A stretch of 64,000 nt of DNA from contig NW_019091545.1 in assembly GCF_001949145.1 (NCBI RefSeq), positions 181,123 to 245,122 of the forward strand, in the 5' to 3' direction. The stretch's first letter is position 1, and the number at the start of each line of letters is the position of its first letter. Both the position numbers and the translations under genes were made by a program. The notes beneath the pieces are model-generated. The model was not told the origin of the DNA. It made no database searches and saw only the letters and a list, made by a program, of their open reading frames with translations. The stretch is from Acanthaster planci. Its lineage: Eukaryota; Echinodermata; Asteroidea; Valvatida; Acanthasteridae. This document shows positions 51,584 through 63,540 of this stretch, piece by piece.

Positions 51584-52743
51584 ATGGCAGTAAACACAGA
51601 TGTCTACAACAGAATAGAGTTGGCAGACATTTCATTGGATGCTGAAATTAGTTCAAAATCAGCTAAAAATAAAGTGTTCCGGGCAACATGGCGAGCGCCT
51701 TCAGGAAAGCAGAAAGTCGCTGCAAAAAGCTGCAGTCGTTTTCACGAGGAGGAGGTAATGATTATGGCAAAGATGAACCACAGAAATATCATCAAGCTCT
51801 TGGGGGTTGTCAAGCCAACTTCATTATTGGAGAATTACATCATTGTAACTGAATATGCTGAGAGGGGTTCTTTGTACAGGGTCATTGAACAACATCGTGA
51901 AGACTGGCCAGAGTTTAGGCAGAGTCATTGGATGAGATGGGCCCAGGATGGTGCTAAAGCTCTACAGTACATTCATCAGATGGGGTACCAACATGGGGAT
52001 GTCAAATCACCCAACTTCCTTGTTACCNNNNNNNNNNNNNNNNNNNNNNNNNNNNNNNNNNNNNNNNNNNNNNNNNNNNNNNNNNNNNNNNNNNNNNNNN
52101 NNNNNNNNNNNNNNNNNNNNNNNNNNNNNNNNNNNNNNNNNNNNNNNNNNNNNNNNNNNNNNNNNNNNNNNNNNNNNNNNNNNNNNNNNNNNNNNNNNNN
52201 NNNNNNNNNNNNNNNNNNNNNNNNNNNNNNNNNNNNNNNNNNNNNNNNNNNNNNNNNNNNNNNNNNNNNNNNNNNNNNNNNNNNNNNNNNNNNNNNNNNN
52301 NNNNNNNNNNNNNNNNNNNNNNNNNNNNNNNNNNNNNNNNNNNNNNNNNNNNNNNNNNNNNNNNNNNNNNNNNNNNNNNNNNNNNNNNNNNNNNNNNNNN
52401 NNNNNNNNNNNNNNNNNNNNNNNNNNNNNNNNNNNNNNNNNNNNNNNNNNNNNNNNNNNNNNNNNNNNNNNNNNNNNNNNNNNNNNNNNNNNNNNNNNNN
52501 NNNNNNNNNNNNNNNNNNNNNNNNNNNNNNNNNNNNNNNNNNNNNNCAAACAGTTATATTACATTTGCAAAGCTGTAGTGGAAAAGGGGGAACGCTTGGA
52601 GATTCCACATGATTGCCCTGAACACCAGCAAATAAGTGATCTTCTAAATAAATGCTGGCAAGCTGATTACGCACACAGACCCAATATGCAAGAAGTTCTT
52701 GAAATCCTCATTGGTATTGAGGATGGATGGAAGAAAACACCAG
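51584..52743 (+). CDS. Protein kinase (TKL/MAP3K-like), interrupted by assembly gap
   Basis: ATG at 51584 follows the acceptor tttatttctttcag. The N-terminal lobe has KVAAKSC (lysine 48), an alpha-C glutamate (55-57), MNHRNIIKLLGV and YIIVTEYAERGSLYRVI, then YQHGDVKSPNFLV (Asp139, Asn144). After 519 N (52028-52546) the end of the C-lobe follows: LNKCWQADYAHRPNMQEVLE, and the exon ends CCA G|GTAGGT at 52743 (phase 1). The CW-x-RP ending suggests the tyrosine-kinase-like group. Odd points are the lack of glycines in the usual nucleotide loop (SSKSAKNKVFRAT) and HGD instead of HRD (a non-RD kinase). The DFG motif is hidden in the gap. The two sides are in different frames, so the gap hides an intron or has the wrong length. 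Confidence 0.8.
52028..52546. other. Assembly gap (519 N) inside the kinase
   Basis: Unknown bases. The gap removes the activation segment and middle of the C-lobe. The open frames that run through it are artefacts. Confidence 1.
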
Positions 52744-52892
52744 GTAGGTTTTGAGCATGTTGGACACAGATTACAATTAAAGATGAATTTTAGTACAACC
52801 ATGTTAATTTGTTTTTATATTTTCTTCAAAGCCACATTCTGTTTATACACCAATTGCTTGCATTTTATAAATGCTGATTGGTTCATAAAAGG

Positions 52893-54220
52893 TTGATTGA
52901 TGAAATCCAACAAATTCAGTTTAATCACATCCAGAAGTATGATGAACATCAGAGAGAAATAAGCACAGTACAAGAAAAGCAGCATTCACTGGTGATGGCC
53001 AAAGATGTCACCAATACAGCATAGCGCATCGGAACATGACTTTCTGTCTCTCTATCCTGTCATCAGCAAAGACTTGAAATCACTGAAACAGCCAAATCAT
53101 CCCCAGCTTGATCCCAAGCTTTCATATCTGAGATTTTTTCCAGGTCTGAGGACTGATGCCATCACTCTGGACAAAATGGGAAGTGATCCCAGAGAATTTG
53201 ATGGGGCTTGGGGTATGACTGCTACTCAACCAGGTGAGATTGCTGTGGCAGACTGTTGGAACCAGCGAGTGGTGATCTGCAGCAATCAGGGACAACTTCA
53301 AGGGAGTATTCCTCTGCAATCAAGTACGTTTCTTTGACATCAACAAACATGAAATAATTTTTGTCTGGACTTATCTACTTTCTATAATTTTTGTCAAGTC
53401 ACATGTTGAGGTAAATCAAATTATCCATGTGCAAAATATGACTGACAACAGAAACCAAGAGAAAATACAGCACTGGACCTGCAGTGTGGAGACAGAAAAC
53501 TACTTTCAAAGTGAAATACACTATTGCTTGTAAGTTTTTGGCTCAATTTTTTTTTTTCATTTGAATTCTTCTTTAATCCCAGGTCCATGGGCCATCGCAG
53601 CTATCAACTATCATGACAATCAGTTGGTGGTTGTAGATGACACCAAGTATGTCAAGGTGCTCAATAAGAAGAACAAGCTGGCCTTCCACTTTTCAACAGT
53701 ACTACAGACTGAAGTTGACAAGACAGGAGTCGACCTTCGCAGTGTAGCGGTCAGGAAGGATGGCACCATCCTAGTAGGTGATGTCAAGAGGATGGTGTGG
53801 ACGGAGCATAGACCCAGTGATGGTCAGCTCCTACACACCATACCAGTGCAGACACCACCCTGGTTCCTGGCCGTTGATGACCACACTGATAGGGTTGTGG
53901 TCAGTGGAGGTGGCCAACCGAAATTGGATGTTGTTGCCAGCGATGGTGCAACACTATCCACAATCGAACCAACCATTGATGGGATGCCAGTGCGGGTCTG
54001 CTGTGGTGTATGCTTTAACTCTTCAGGTATTTATGTTGTAGTCAGCAATGGGCCCGGCACGGGTCACATTCACCACTATGACAGGGATGGTGTTTTTCTT
54101 GCTTGCCTGGCTCAGCGTCTGTTCTCCCCACAAGGAATCACATTCACATCAGATGGGCAGCTGAGAGTAGCCGACAGATCATCAGTCAAGATGTATCACA
54201 AGGTGTGGAATGTCCAATGA
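52893..54220 (+). pseudogene. Truncated TRIM-NHL remnant (unit C): coiled coil and NHL
   Basis: Homology to units B and D begins abruptly at TTGATTGATGAAATCCAACA (52893), inside the coiled coil; RING and B-box are absent. The first part has a TAG (53022-53024) and a frame change before SEHDFLSLYPVISKDLKSL, and ends TCA A|GTACGT at 53323. The second exon, 53583-54220, is fully open (PWAIAAINYHDNQLVVVDD to SSVKMYHKVWNVQ, stop 54218-54220) and well conserved, with HIHHYDRDGVFLACLAQ. Because the kinase exon upstream ends in phase 1 and this exon starts in phase 1, direct splicing would give an in-frame kinase-NHL protein. Otherwise the unit is a pseudogene. Confidence 0.7.
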
Positions 54221-56620
54221 TTGGACATGACACCAACTGGCGATCCCTTTTGGCATCACATCCCAACAGCAACTGTTGATGAAACTGTCCAGCCACTGCA
54301 GCACCAATCAACTTTCATCTTCCATTTCTATCATCCATACCATCAAGTTCAAAAACCCAAACACAGTACACTTGAAAGCCCTTCCGTCCCTATTAAACAG
54401 ACTGTTTTTACATTTGCCCAGCAGAGAACTCCAAAACAGGAAGTATCTGTACCATTTCATCTAGCAATTATTTTTCTTTAACAAATTCCGGTACGCTGCT
54501 TATAAATTACTTCCTTGAAGTGGTTTCTGTCACTAGGTACAAGAAAGTACATTTACAAGTAACCCCTCTCAAATTGTAACTGCTTCAAGTATGCATTGCC
54601 CTGACATGTACATGTATGTGTGTGCACTAATCAATTTAAATGAATCAAGTCAGGCCGTTATACTGTACCAACCAGCTCTGTGATTGCTGTTGATGAGAGA
54701 TCATGATGATCCCATTCATTTGCTTCAATATTTTGGTTTACCAGTCACAGGCAATATAAATTGAATCTCGGATTTCAACAAAGACAATTTGTAATTGAAC
54801 CCCTCGATCATCGGATCAAATTTTATAGCACTCGCTTTCCTTCATTTTATCACGTGTCATTGTTACAGTTTGAGACATGTTTAGAAGCGACATTCTTACG
54901 ATTCTAGTTGGGATATTTTTCTATCACTCTGATTTTTCACAGAAGTTACATGTACATGTAAATAAGTCCCAACTTACTTGTCCCCTTACACACTCTAAAT
55001 GAGTATCCTACACTTTATTCTGTTTGCATTTGAAATGCTTTGCTTAATATAAAATGTTTTGGAATTTGACCCAACAACTAAGTTTCCATTTCAGCTGATT
55101 TCCGAATTTCAATATTGAACATATGATTTATATATTTCATACTTCTGTGTTGTAGTAATGCATATTTTATTATCTCCATCATGTGATATTTGGGGAGGGG
55201 GTAAATAATACACTTGAACTTGAGATATCATAACAGTTGTCTATTTATCAAACATGGACACCATCTTCATGCAAAGTACCAGTATCAAACCCAGAATTTC
55301 TGGAAGTACATGTAACTGCCTTCATTGCCCTGCTCCTGGCCTCACTGTCCCCATGCAAAGACCCCAGTCAGTTACTTCAAAGATAAACTGCCTCTTATTC
55401 TCTGACGCCTCAAAAAAAATAACCATAGCAACACAGCGGCCTCAAATCATACAATGAAAGGCGCCCCCACTCGGTGGTTACCAAGGATAATGTAATTTAC
55501 TGTATACACAATAAAATGAAATACCTGAGGTGACCATCTAATATTTGTGAATAATTTAATACATCTTTTTCCCTGAATGACTCACCATGTACGATAGGAG
55601 GGTTCCTTCGATGAGTTGTTCTGCAAGAAGGGAGCTTGCGGTATGGATGGTCAAAGGTCAACCTGTCTGACACAACAATCCAATAACACATCAGCAACTA
55701 ATATAATCCATCGGAATAATACATTCCAGCGGGTAATAACTGTGCATTTTTTTAAAAACATTTTTCAATATTTTTTATCATTTCCCTTTTGACATAAAGA
55801 GCAGTTTACTGTCAGCTAAAACATTTTAGTCTAACAAAAAACCTGTTTTCTTTTTGACGAACCTATATGTGGTTTTTTACATGGACATGATGCAAATGAA
55901 ATTGGGTCCTTAACAGCACACTTTGGACTGATTAATTTATTATTCAAAAATACTGTCATTAAGCGTCCAATTGTCTAAATCCCTCTTACAATGTGAAGGT
56001 TTTCTCTCTCTTTTTCTGGATTTGCTATTTTTGGTGACATGGTTCTGTACATAAAGTACAGATGTCATTTCCTTTGTTGTCATGGAAATGGTTACAAAAA
56101 AATCTTTCAAGTCAGCCTTCCAAATAACCTTCCAACTACACACAAAATTCGAATTTTACACAAGGACTTTTGAAACACTTTAGATTAAGGAAGTGGCCAG
56201 CCTTTCAGCCACTGTTCTGACGGAGGCTGGGCACTCAATAGGCAATGTCTAGAATCACAGCTGTGTCCATGGCGACTCACTATGCGATCATTTGTCACAC
56301 TGTTTGCCTGCAAGAATACAAAGAAGTCAACACATGAGGCACAGCTTCATTTTGGGTGCCAAGCATCCCTCAGATGTGAAAAATGCCACTGGCTCACACC
56401 GCCGGGATCAATTGGTAACTGGCTGCTGGCAAGGTTACCTGCCACACCTTCCCTCAAAAGACATTTCATTAAACATATCCCAAACCTGTCTGTTGAGTGA
56501 ATGGCAAGGAGGAGAGAACTTATTAATGTTAAAAGCATTCACAAGACAACCAGAGATACACGCAGTGCCTATCAGTATTGGTCTTCCAAGTCCGCCAATA
56601 TATTATCATTATCCCTGCAC
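54221..56620. other. Spacer after unit C, no gene recognised
   Basis: AT-rich with ACATGTACATGTA runs (54607, 54948). Parts resemble the spacer after unit B. No exon is supported. Confidence 0.4.
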
Positions 56621-56624
56621 ATCC

Positions 56625-56889
56625 AGCTCACAATATCTGAACATGCCTGAAACCATCTGCGTTCCCTGGGGAGTATACTACACTATAGCCCAATGCTTTG
56701 TGTCAAGCGCAAGCGCCTAAACATAATAACTATATTTACCCTCACGGGTATCCAACTCCTGGGTGGAGGGAGGCACGTAAGGGGTAAAGTGACTTGGGCA
56801 TGGTCACAGCATGTGACCCTCTGCCGGGATTCAAACCTAAACCATATGATCAGAAGCTACAACTTAACAACTAGGCTACATGTGCCCCA
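56625..56889 (-). mobile_element. tRNA-derived SINE
   Basis: On the minus strand the head reads GTAGCCTAGTTGTTAAG (A-box-like, 56865-56881) and 30-40 nt later GGTTTGAATCC (B box, 56828-56838), the internal pol III promoter of a tRNA-derived SINE. A tail of about 200 bp continues toward 56625 (GTGACCATGCCCAAGTCACT, TACCCGTGAGGG). The left end is not sharp. It cannot fold as a functional tRNA. Confidence 0.7.
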
Positions 56890-57659
56890 CGTCTCCATCA
56901 AACACTGCTGAGTGAGGCAAGCAAAAGGCAAAAAGTTACCAAGCTGGTTTTCATAGTACTTTCTTCCATGTCATGTAGCCATTAACTGCGTTCCTCACAG
57001 TAAACAAGGGAGAATTGAGGGTCACATTTAAAGTTCAATCTTTAGCACAGGAGTTGTAATCAATTTGACAGCTTTTGGGCTAGAATTTGGTGTTGATTCT
57101 GTTTCATCACATTAGCCAATAAATAACTGCATTCTCTGTTATCAATTGGAGGCTAAAAGTGCACCTTTTCCTTATATTCTGAAAGTTATCACAACGACAT
57201 GAAACTTGGTTTCACCTAAATTATTTTATTTCCTGATGTCTGCATGCCTCTCCACAGCACTACCATACAAATCCCAGACGATATTTTCCTCTGAGCATGC
57301 CCATCCCCAACCCATCATAAACAAGCCCAGCTTCAGGCTCATTTAACTGATCTTTGATGATGTTTACTACCCTGGACACAGCTACCATCCCAATGCCAAC
57401 TACAACTACAGTTTGGACAATTTCCAAGTAAAAAACCAACCAGTTGAACCAGTCCACTGGCATGCTTGCTGAGTCAAGCACAAACACAACTTGGCAAAAA
57501 GACAGGGTTCGTGGACTCTAGCAGAGAGGAAGGAAATCAGACGAACTTCCTATATGACATTACACTGAAGCACACAGTACACAAAAATCCCCAACTAACC
57601 CAGTTCATGACACTTGATGTTTCTGCATTCATCCAGGGTTATTTTTATGGGATTCATTC

Positions 57660-57788
57660 TTTCAAAACCTGACTGTACCCTTGACATCCACGTGAAAGCT
57701 CCTAACAAATTTATGTAGTTTGCCTGCCTATTCCCGGTGCTTATTCAACAGTCTGTGCCTGACTAAATTTCCTGGGACTTCAAATCAG
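57660..57788 (+). promoter_or_regulatory. Non-coding 5' exon/promoter of unit D
   Basis: Ends TCCTGGGACTTCAAATCAG|GTGAGAAAATGC (donor at 57789). The acceptor is tttgtgtgcag at 58104-58114, six bases before the ATG of unit D. The donor-to-ATG distance of 332 bp matches unit B (about 331). Confidence 0.5.
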
Positions 57789-58120
57789 GTGAGAAAATGC
57801 TTGCAGTTATTTCGGTGAGGTTTCGAGGCTAGGAAATATTTGTGAAATGATGGAATTCATAGACTCCACTTATTAGGAGCAAATGAAAGACAAAATGTTA
57901 CAGTGTGCAGAGGAGTGATAGGGCTACGCAAACCTGCAAATAACCACTCATGAAGGAGACCCAAAAAAATTGGGATGAAAAACAGTTGTCATTTTAACTG
58001 GAAAATATTTGTCTGAAGAGAATAAGCAATACAATGAATGTGTGTTCACTTACAATTGCACCTGTACAATGTAATTATGGGCTCATTTCCTTTTCAAATC
58101 TTATTTGTGTGCAGATAACA

Positions 58121-60189
58121 ATGGCAAATGGTTTCAATAAGATCAGTCAGCACTTCACATGTGATATTTGTCAAGACAGATACAAACAGCCAAAGATCCT
58201 AGACTGTGTGCACAGCTTTTGCCAGGCATGTCTGGAGGAATACTACACTGGCCGGTACAAAGACGCTCCTAAGATTCCTTGCCCTGTATGTCAACATGAA
58301 ACAATTCTACCAGATACACGTATTCAAGGCCTGAAAACCAATTTCCATTTGATGGGAATAATTGAAGATGTCTCTAAGGAGGAGACAGTGGCACATTCAG
58401 GAGACGAGTCTAAATGTCACAAACACAAAGGAGAAGAGAAATGGTTCTACTGTGAGACGTGTCAAGAGTTAATCTGCCGAGCATGCACAGTTTTAGACCA
58501 CTGTAAACCAAACCATCAATACATTGACCGTGGGAAAGCTTCTCTTAAATACAAGCAGTCACTGAAAGATGTATTTCTAGATTTCAACACGGATATAAAA
58601 GGACTGGAACAATCTTTGGCTGCTTCATCTGCAGCTCAGCAGAAGTTTACAAAGAAAGTCAACAAAACTATTAAAGCAGTGCAGGAAAGAGCAGCTAAAC
58701 TGAGGGCTGAGATAACAACTCAGGAGAAGACACTGCTGAATAAGATCGATCAAATTCAGCAGGACGGCAACAGAGTGTATGATGAGCATCAGAAATCGAT
58801 AAGCACAATGCTAGAAGGAAAACAACACATGCTAGAGATGGCCAAAGATGTCACCAATACCCCATCAGAGTGTGACTTTCTGTCCCTCTATCCTATCATC
58901 ACTGACGACTTCAAATATCTGAAGAGTAAAACTCCTCCCCGGTCTGATATCGAGCTATCATGTCCAAGCTTCACTCCGGGTCAGTGGACTGGCGCCATCT
59001 CTTTGGGCAAGCTGGAGGAAGACAAGTGGGAGATGTGTTGTGGGTTTGGCAAACGGGGAAAAGGTCCAGGAGCGTTTGATGGGGCTTGGGGTATCACTGC
59101 TACTCCACCAGGTGAAATTGCTGTGGCAGACTTTTCAAACAAGAGAGTGGTGATCTGTAGCAATGAGGGACAGCCCAAGGAGAGCATTCCCTTACAATCA
59201 TGTAAGTTTCTGCAGCACACAAGCACACCCATTATGATTATTTGTGCCAGTTCATATCTTGAGTGAAATGAAATCATCCAAATGAAATATGCACTGGGCT
59301 TTATTCTATGTTCCATATGCACAATGTCTCACAAAACATGACAGGTACATGTACATGTATATATTATTTCTTTCTGAAGCAGATCAACTTATTTACATCA
59401 CCCCTTATCATGATTAATGGCGGTTGGTTGTAGTCCAACAAAATTACTTTATATTCACTTTCTGGTAACATGAAGACGTTCTGAAAATATGCCACATCTA
59501 TTTACTATGCTTTTTTTTTACATTTCAATTCTTCTTTATACCTACTTCTAGATCCACGTGACATCGCAGCTATCCACAATCTTGACAATCAGTTGGTGGT
59601 TGTAGATGACACCAAGTATGTCAAGGTGTTCGATAAGAAGAACAAGCTGGCCTTCCAGTTCCCCACAGTGCCACAGAGTGAGGTTGACAAGACAGAAGTG
59701 AACCTCTGGAGTGTAGCAGTCAGGAAGGATGGCACCATCCTAGTGGGTGATGTGGAGAGGATGGTGTGGACGGAGCATAGACCCACTGATGGTCAGCTCC
59801 TACACACCGTACCAGTGCAGACTCCACCTTATTTCTTGGCTGTTGATCACTGCACTGAGAGAGTTGTCGTCTGTGGAGTAGGCAAACAGAAAGTGGATGT
59901 TGCTGCTAGCGATGGTGAAACACGGTCCATAATCGAGCCAACCATTGATGGGAAACCAGCACGGTGCTGTCGTGGAGTGTGCTGCGATGGCTCAGGAATT
60001 TACATTACAGTGTGCAATGAGCTTGGCACTGGCCATATTCACCACTATGACCTAGACGGTGTTTTTCTTTCTTGCTTGGTTCAATATCTGCGGACCCCAT
60101 GTGGAATCACATTCACATCAGATGGGCAGCTGGCAATATCTGAGCCTTACTCTGTCAAGATGTACCAGAGGGAGAGTTTTGTCATCTGA
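58121..60189 (+). CDS. TRIM-NHL-like E3 ubiquitin ligase (unit D)
   Basis: Exons 58121-59201 and 59552-60189 join in phase 1 (TCA T|AT) for 572 residues. I chose the ATG at 58121 (ATAACAATGGCAAAT), as in the sister genes. An in-frame upstream codon at 58034 would lie before the acceptor. RING: C14, C17, C29, H31, C34, C37, C54, C57. The B-box has CHKHKGEEKWFYCETCQELI and CRACTVLDHCKP. The coiled coil is followed by CGFGKRGKGPGAFDGAWGIT and IAVADFSNKRVVICSNEGQP (an NHL repeat) at the end of exon 1, and by the same propeller pieces as unit B in exon 2. All key residues are intact. By family it is an E3 ubiquitin ligase with a propeller reading the target; the actual target is unknown. Confidence 0.9.
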
Positions 60190-60477
60190 CATGACACCAA
60201 CCAGCAATGTCCTTCTTCATCAGCACCCAATAGCCAACGTTGATGATGAAACTGTCCAGCCACTGCAGCACCAAACATGCTCTAAATTATTCATCGTCTA
60301 TTTTCAATTTCTTCATTTAACATTCTTTCAGATATGTATGTTTGTCAAATGTTTGTTTACATTCTCATGTATATTTGTTGCCTTCATCTTTCTCAACTCA
60401 TTTGGTATTTTGGCCAGCAACCTTCGTCCATCCTCCTCTACTGCATGTCTGCAGGAAACCAATGCTACACGTACCGG

Positions 60478-60745
60478 TAGGTCAGGTTGGTGCAGTGGTT
60501 CTTTTGTCGCCTTCCACGTGCTGTGGCCTGGGTTCAATTCCCAACTGGGTCCACATGTAAATTGGGTTTTTCAGTCCACACCTGATTCCATGGGTTTTCA
60601 CCCATAGTATTCTCCAGGGGATTTCCTCCCATCTCTAAAACTATAAATGCTTCCCACTGTCTCCTCTCGACAGATTTGGGCCGTTTGGTGGCAGCCTGAT
60701 GAGGAGCCCTTATGCATGCTTTTGACTCACATTGTAAATCTGAAA
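60478..60745 (+). mobile_element. tRNA-derived SINE
   Basis: GTTGGTGCAGTGG (A box, 60486-60498) and GGTTCAATTCC (B box, 60531-60541) have tRNA-like spacing. They are followed by a non-tRNA body (CCATGGGTTTTCACCCATAG, TTCTCCAGGGGATTTCC) ending near TGATGAGGAGCCCTTATGCA. It is a different family from the copy at 56625-56889. Confidence 0.7.
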
Positions 60746-63540
60746 AAGATCCATCAAAAGCACTGTTGTGCAATGCGCAGGGTTTACCCTCATGTAAAAA
60801 AAAAGACAAAAAAGCTGCATTCTTGCCATTAAAAACTTTCACAGAACATCAAGCCCTGCTAGTATAATAGTGGATAAGTTCTATTTTTGTTAGTCCTGGA
60901 AAATCCTTCCAAAACTCTTAGTGGATTTTGAAGGATCTGTGAGGGTTAACTTTTATTTGCTCTGGGATTTTTTGTAGTTACTTTTTCTTTTTTTGGCTTA
61001 AAGGTTTTCACATTGAATGAAACAGTGAATATAAGGTTTAGAAAAGTTAACTCATCAAACTATTTTTCAAAGACGAGAGACAATGTTTAATATGTTACAT
61101 ATTTGTGTAGTGTGTCTATAATAAGTCATAAATCATCTTACAATATTTAACCGTAAATTGAACACTAAACTACGTGTCCTTGCATTTGTACAGTTTACAT
61201 CCTTCATCTATGTCTTGTTATTTTGTCAAGTCTTACTGTAGAAATATGTGAACGTTTTCAAGATGGCAGCTGTTACAAAAGTTACAATGTGAGCCACTTA
61301 AGACACCTTTAATCCCATTATCCTTCAGACATGGCTCATTTTCGGGAATTTGTTCCAAAAGTGACCTTCTTGATTTGATTTTACGTATAACTGTTAGAGT
61401 CTTTGAAGCACTTTCAAGATCACTTTATCCTTCCAATATAACATCCTTACAAGCTGAATGGCTGCTTACCATGTGTCACTCATTCACTTCGCTTGTAAGT
61501 ATCATGCATATTCATTAGTATTTAAAAGTGACTGAAATGTACCAGTATTTACTCTAGCTGTTGTTGACTTTGACATTTTGGCTGCTTGCATTTATCATGA
61601 CATAAATGGCTTTGAAAGTGTACGCACTTTTTCAAACTACTTGATACATGTACATGTGTGTTAGTAAAATTGATACACCAAAAACTTCACAGAGAAAAGG
61701 CTGCAAATAATCCTACAAACAAAAAAGAACCAATTTAGTTGAAATTTAATGACTAATATGTGGTCAATCGTACACATGGCCTTTAGATTTGACCAGCATG
61801 GTCATTTGATTGTAGAATGACCAGTAGACTTACCTCAAGTACTTCTTGATTCTCAATGACTCCAGGTCTTGCTACAATTTGACTCTCTCGTCTTGGACTC
61901 TTCCCAGCTGAAAAATCCAGAGTTTAAAGATTACTGCTTCTGACTTAACAAACAGCCATATTTGAATTTGAAATTGAAAAAGTGGTAAATAAAAACAAAC
62001 AACTGCATGCCTTTGGTGGAAATGTAAAGTGTGTACATGTCGTGTAAAAAAACTCCTGTATTGAGCCCCATCTTCATTTCAATACAAAATAGCAGACTTA
62101 CAGGTATGACACAGACTCATCAATTTGTCTTAATACTGTACACAAAACAGTCTTTGTTTTATTTCTATTGAACATCAAAAGTGTAACCAATACTCATGTT
62201 TTATTTCAAGTTCCAAGAGTAAAGAAGACATTTTTCTTGCTTTTGGATATGCGGCTTTTCACAAGGGATGGATTACATTGGCATCACCAGCTGGGGGGGG
62301 AGGCTGGGCCAACTTGCCCCTCGGCAACATTTGGCTCTTTTCCAGGAAATGACAGGGCCAAGTGAAACTACAACAATGAGGTCAAAGACCTCATCATCCC
62401 CAGGGCCCCAAGACGTTAATCAAGATGTTTGATTAAATCAATTGATCAACTGTATCTGCCCTGAGCAGGACGAAGAGAGGGCACACTTTTCCTATGTGTG
62501 TAGCAACAGGGCTCCTTTTGTATGAACTGTACTTTGCTAGTTTATACAAATGACTATAAAATGCACATATTACGGTCAACATAACTATCATCAAAATAAA
62601 AACTCTCAACCAACATCGCTCTCTTCAGTCCATGAAGCGGTGCTACTGCTCAAGGCAGATAACCATTGCTAAGTCAAATGGTTTGGGGTTACTCTTTTCT
62701 GAGTATATAATAATGTAACTTAAGTATCATCAAGCAAAACTAAAATCACAAAGATACAATTCAGGGCGCGAGGTACCATCAATATATCGCCAATCAGAGC
62801 AAATTTCTCATAACACTTCTGAACAATCCCAATGAAGCTAGTTCCTAAAGAATCTACAGTATGACCTGGTACCCAGTACCTGGGCTTTATTACTTCCCGA
62901 TTGAGCAGTTGAGTAAAGAACTACAAACCTCTGCTTCCTGCCAATTTTTTAATTACTCTAAATTACATAATGAGAAAATGTTTCCTAAAGCATATCATCA
63001 CATCACTTTTTACATGTGCATGTACGTGTATGTGCATGTAAATGTGATCCAAACATTCTAAACGACATACACTGGATCAATTCAATCGAGTCAAAATGGC
63101 ATCCTTCTTGGATTTCCTGTTTTTGTTCAAGAGGTTCCCTGTGGGATGTCCTTTCCTTTCAGTTCGAGTGTTCTTCAGTTGGACCAAGACAACAGACCCT
63201 TCAGTGCAATTCCAGGATAAAAATACAGAAAGAAGATGTCGGGAAAAGAAATTAACAATCTTTGCCACCAAGAGACATGGCTGGCCTTTGATGATGTGAC
63301 ACCCAATCACAGCTACACCACTCAACTACTGTACAAATACGGTTGGTACACATGCTCACATACATGTACACAAATGTAGCTTTCCCCTTGTTCACTCAGG
63401 CATAGACATGTACACGTACATGTATGTACACGTATTTTGCAAACACACAGGGTTCATGAACTTTTACACGTTTGATGCACACAACACCCCCAGTAATCCC
63501 AAGCTGTATTTGTAAACTACATCTCGTTACTTGACTGACA
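60746..63540. other. Spacer after unit D
   Basis: No supported gene. The block 61775-61905 resembles 48825-48990 after unit B. An 11-G/C-rich run with AACTTGCCCCTCGGCAACA lies near 62300. Many TACATGTA words occur toward 63360-63430. Confidence 0.4.

Noticed and set aside
51563-52754. Open frames running across the N gap in the kinase
   Set aside because: The N run translates as X in any frame; the real reading frame differs on the two sides.
52893-53323. Kinase spliced to the coiled-coil exon of unit C
   Set aside because: AG at 52890 would give an immediate stop in the needed phase, and TAG at 53022 and a frame change follow.
56292-56720. 142-codon open frame
   Set aside because: No recognisable domain, overlaps a SINE and lacks coding-like composition.
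56828-56881. Functional tRNA gene
   Set aside because: A and B boxes are present, but the cloverleaf pairing is lost; it is a SINE head.
62168-62365. Frame with LFTRDGLHWHHQLGGEAG, faintly like SGNH-hydrolase ends in retroelements
   Set aside because: Too short and without other motifs; at most a decayed fragment.
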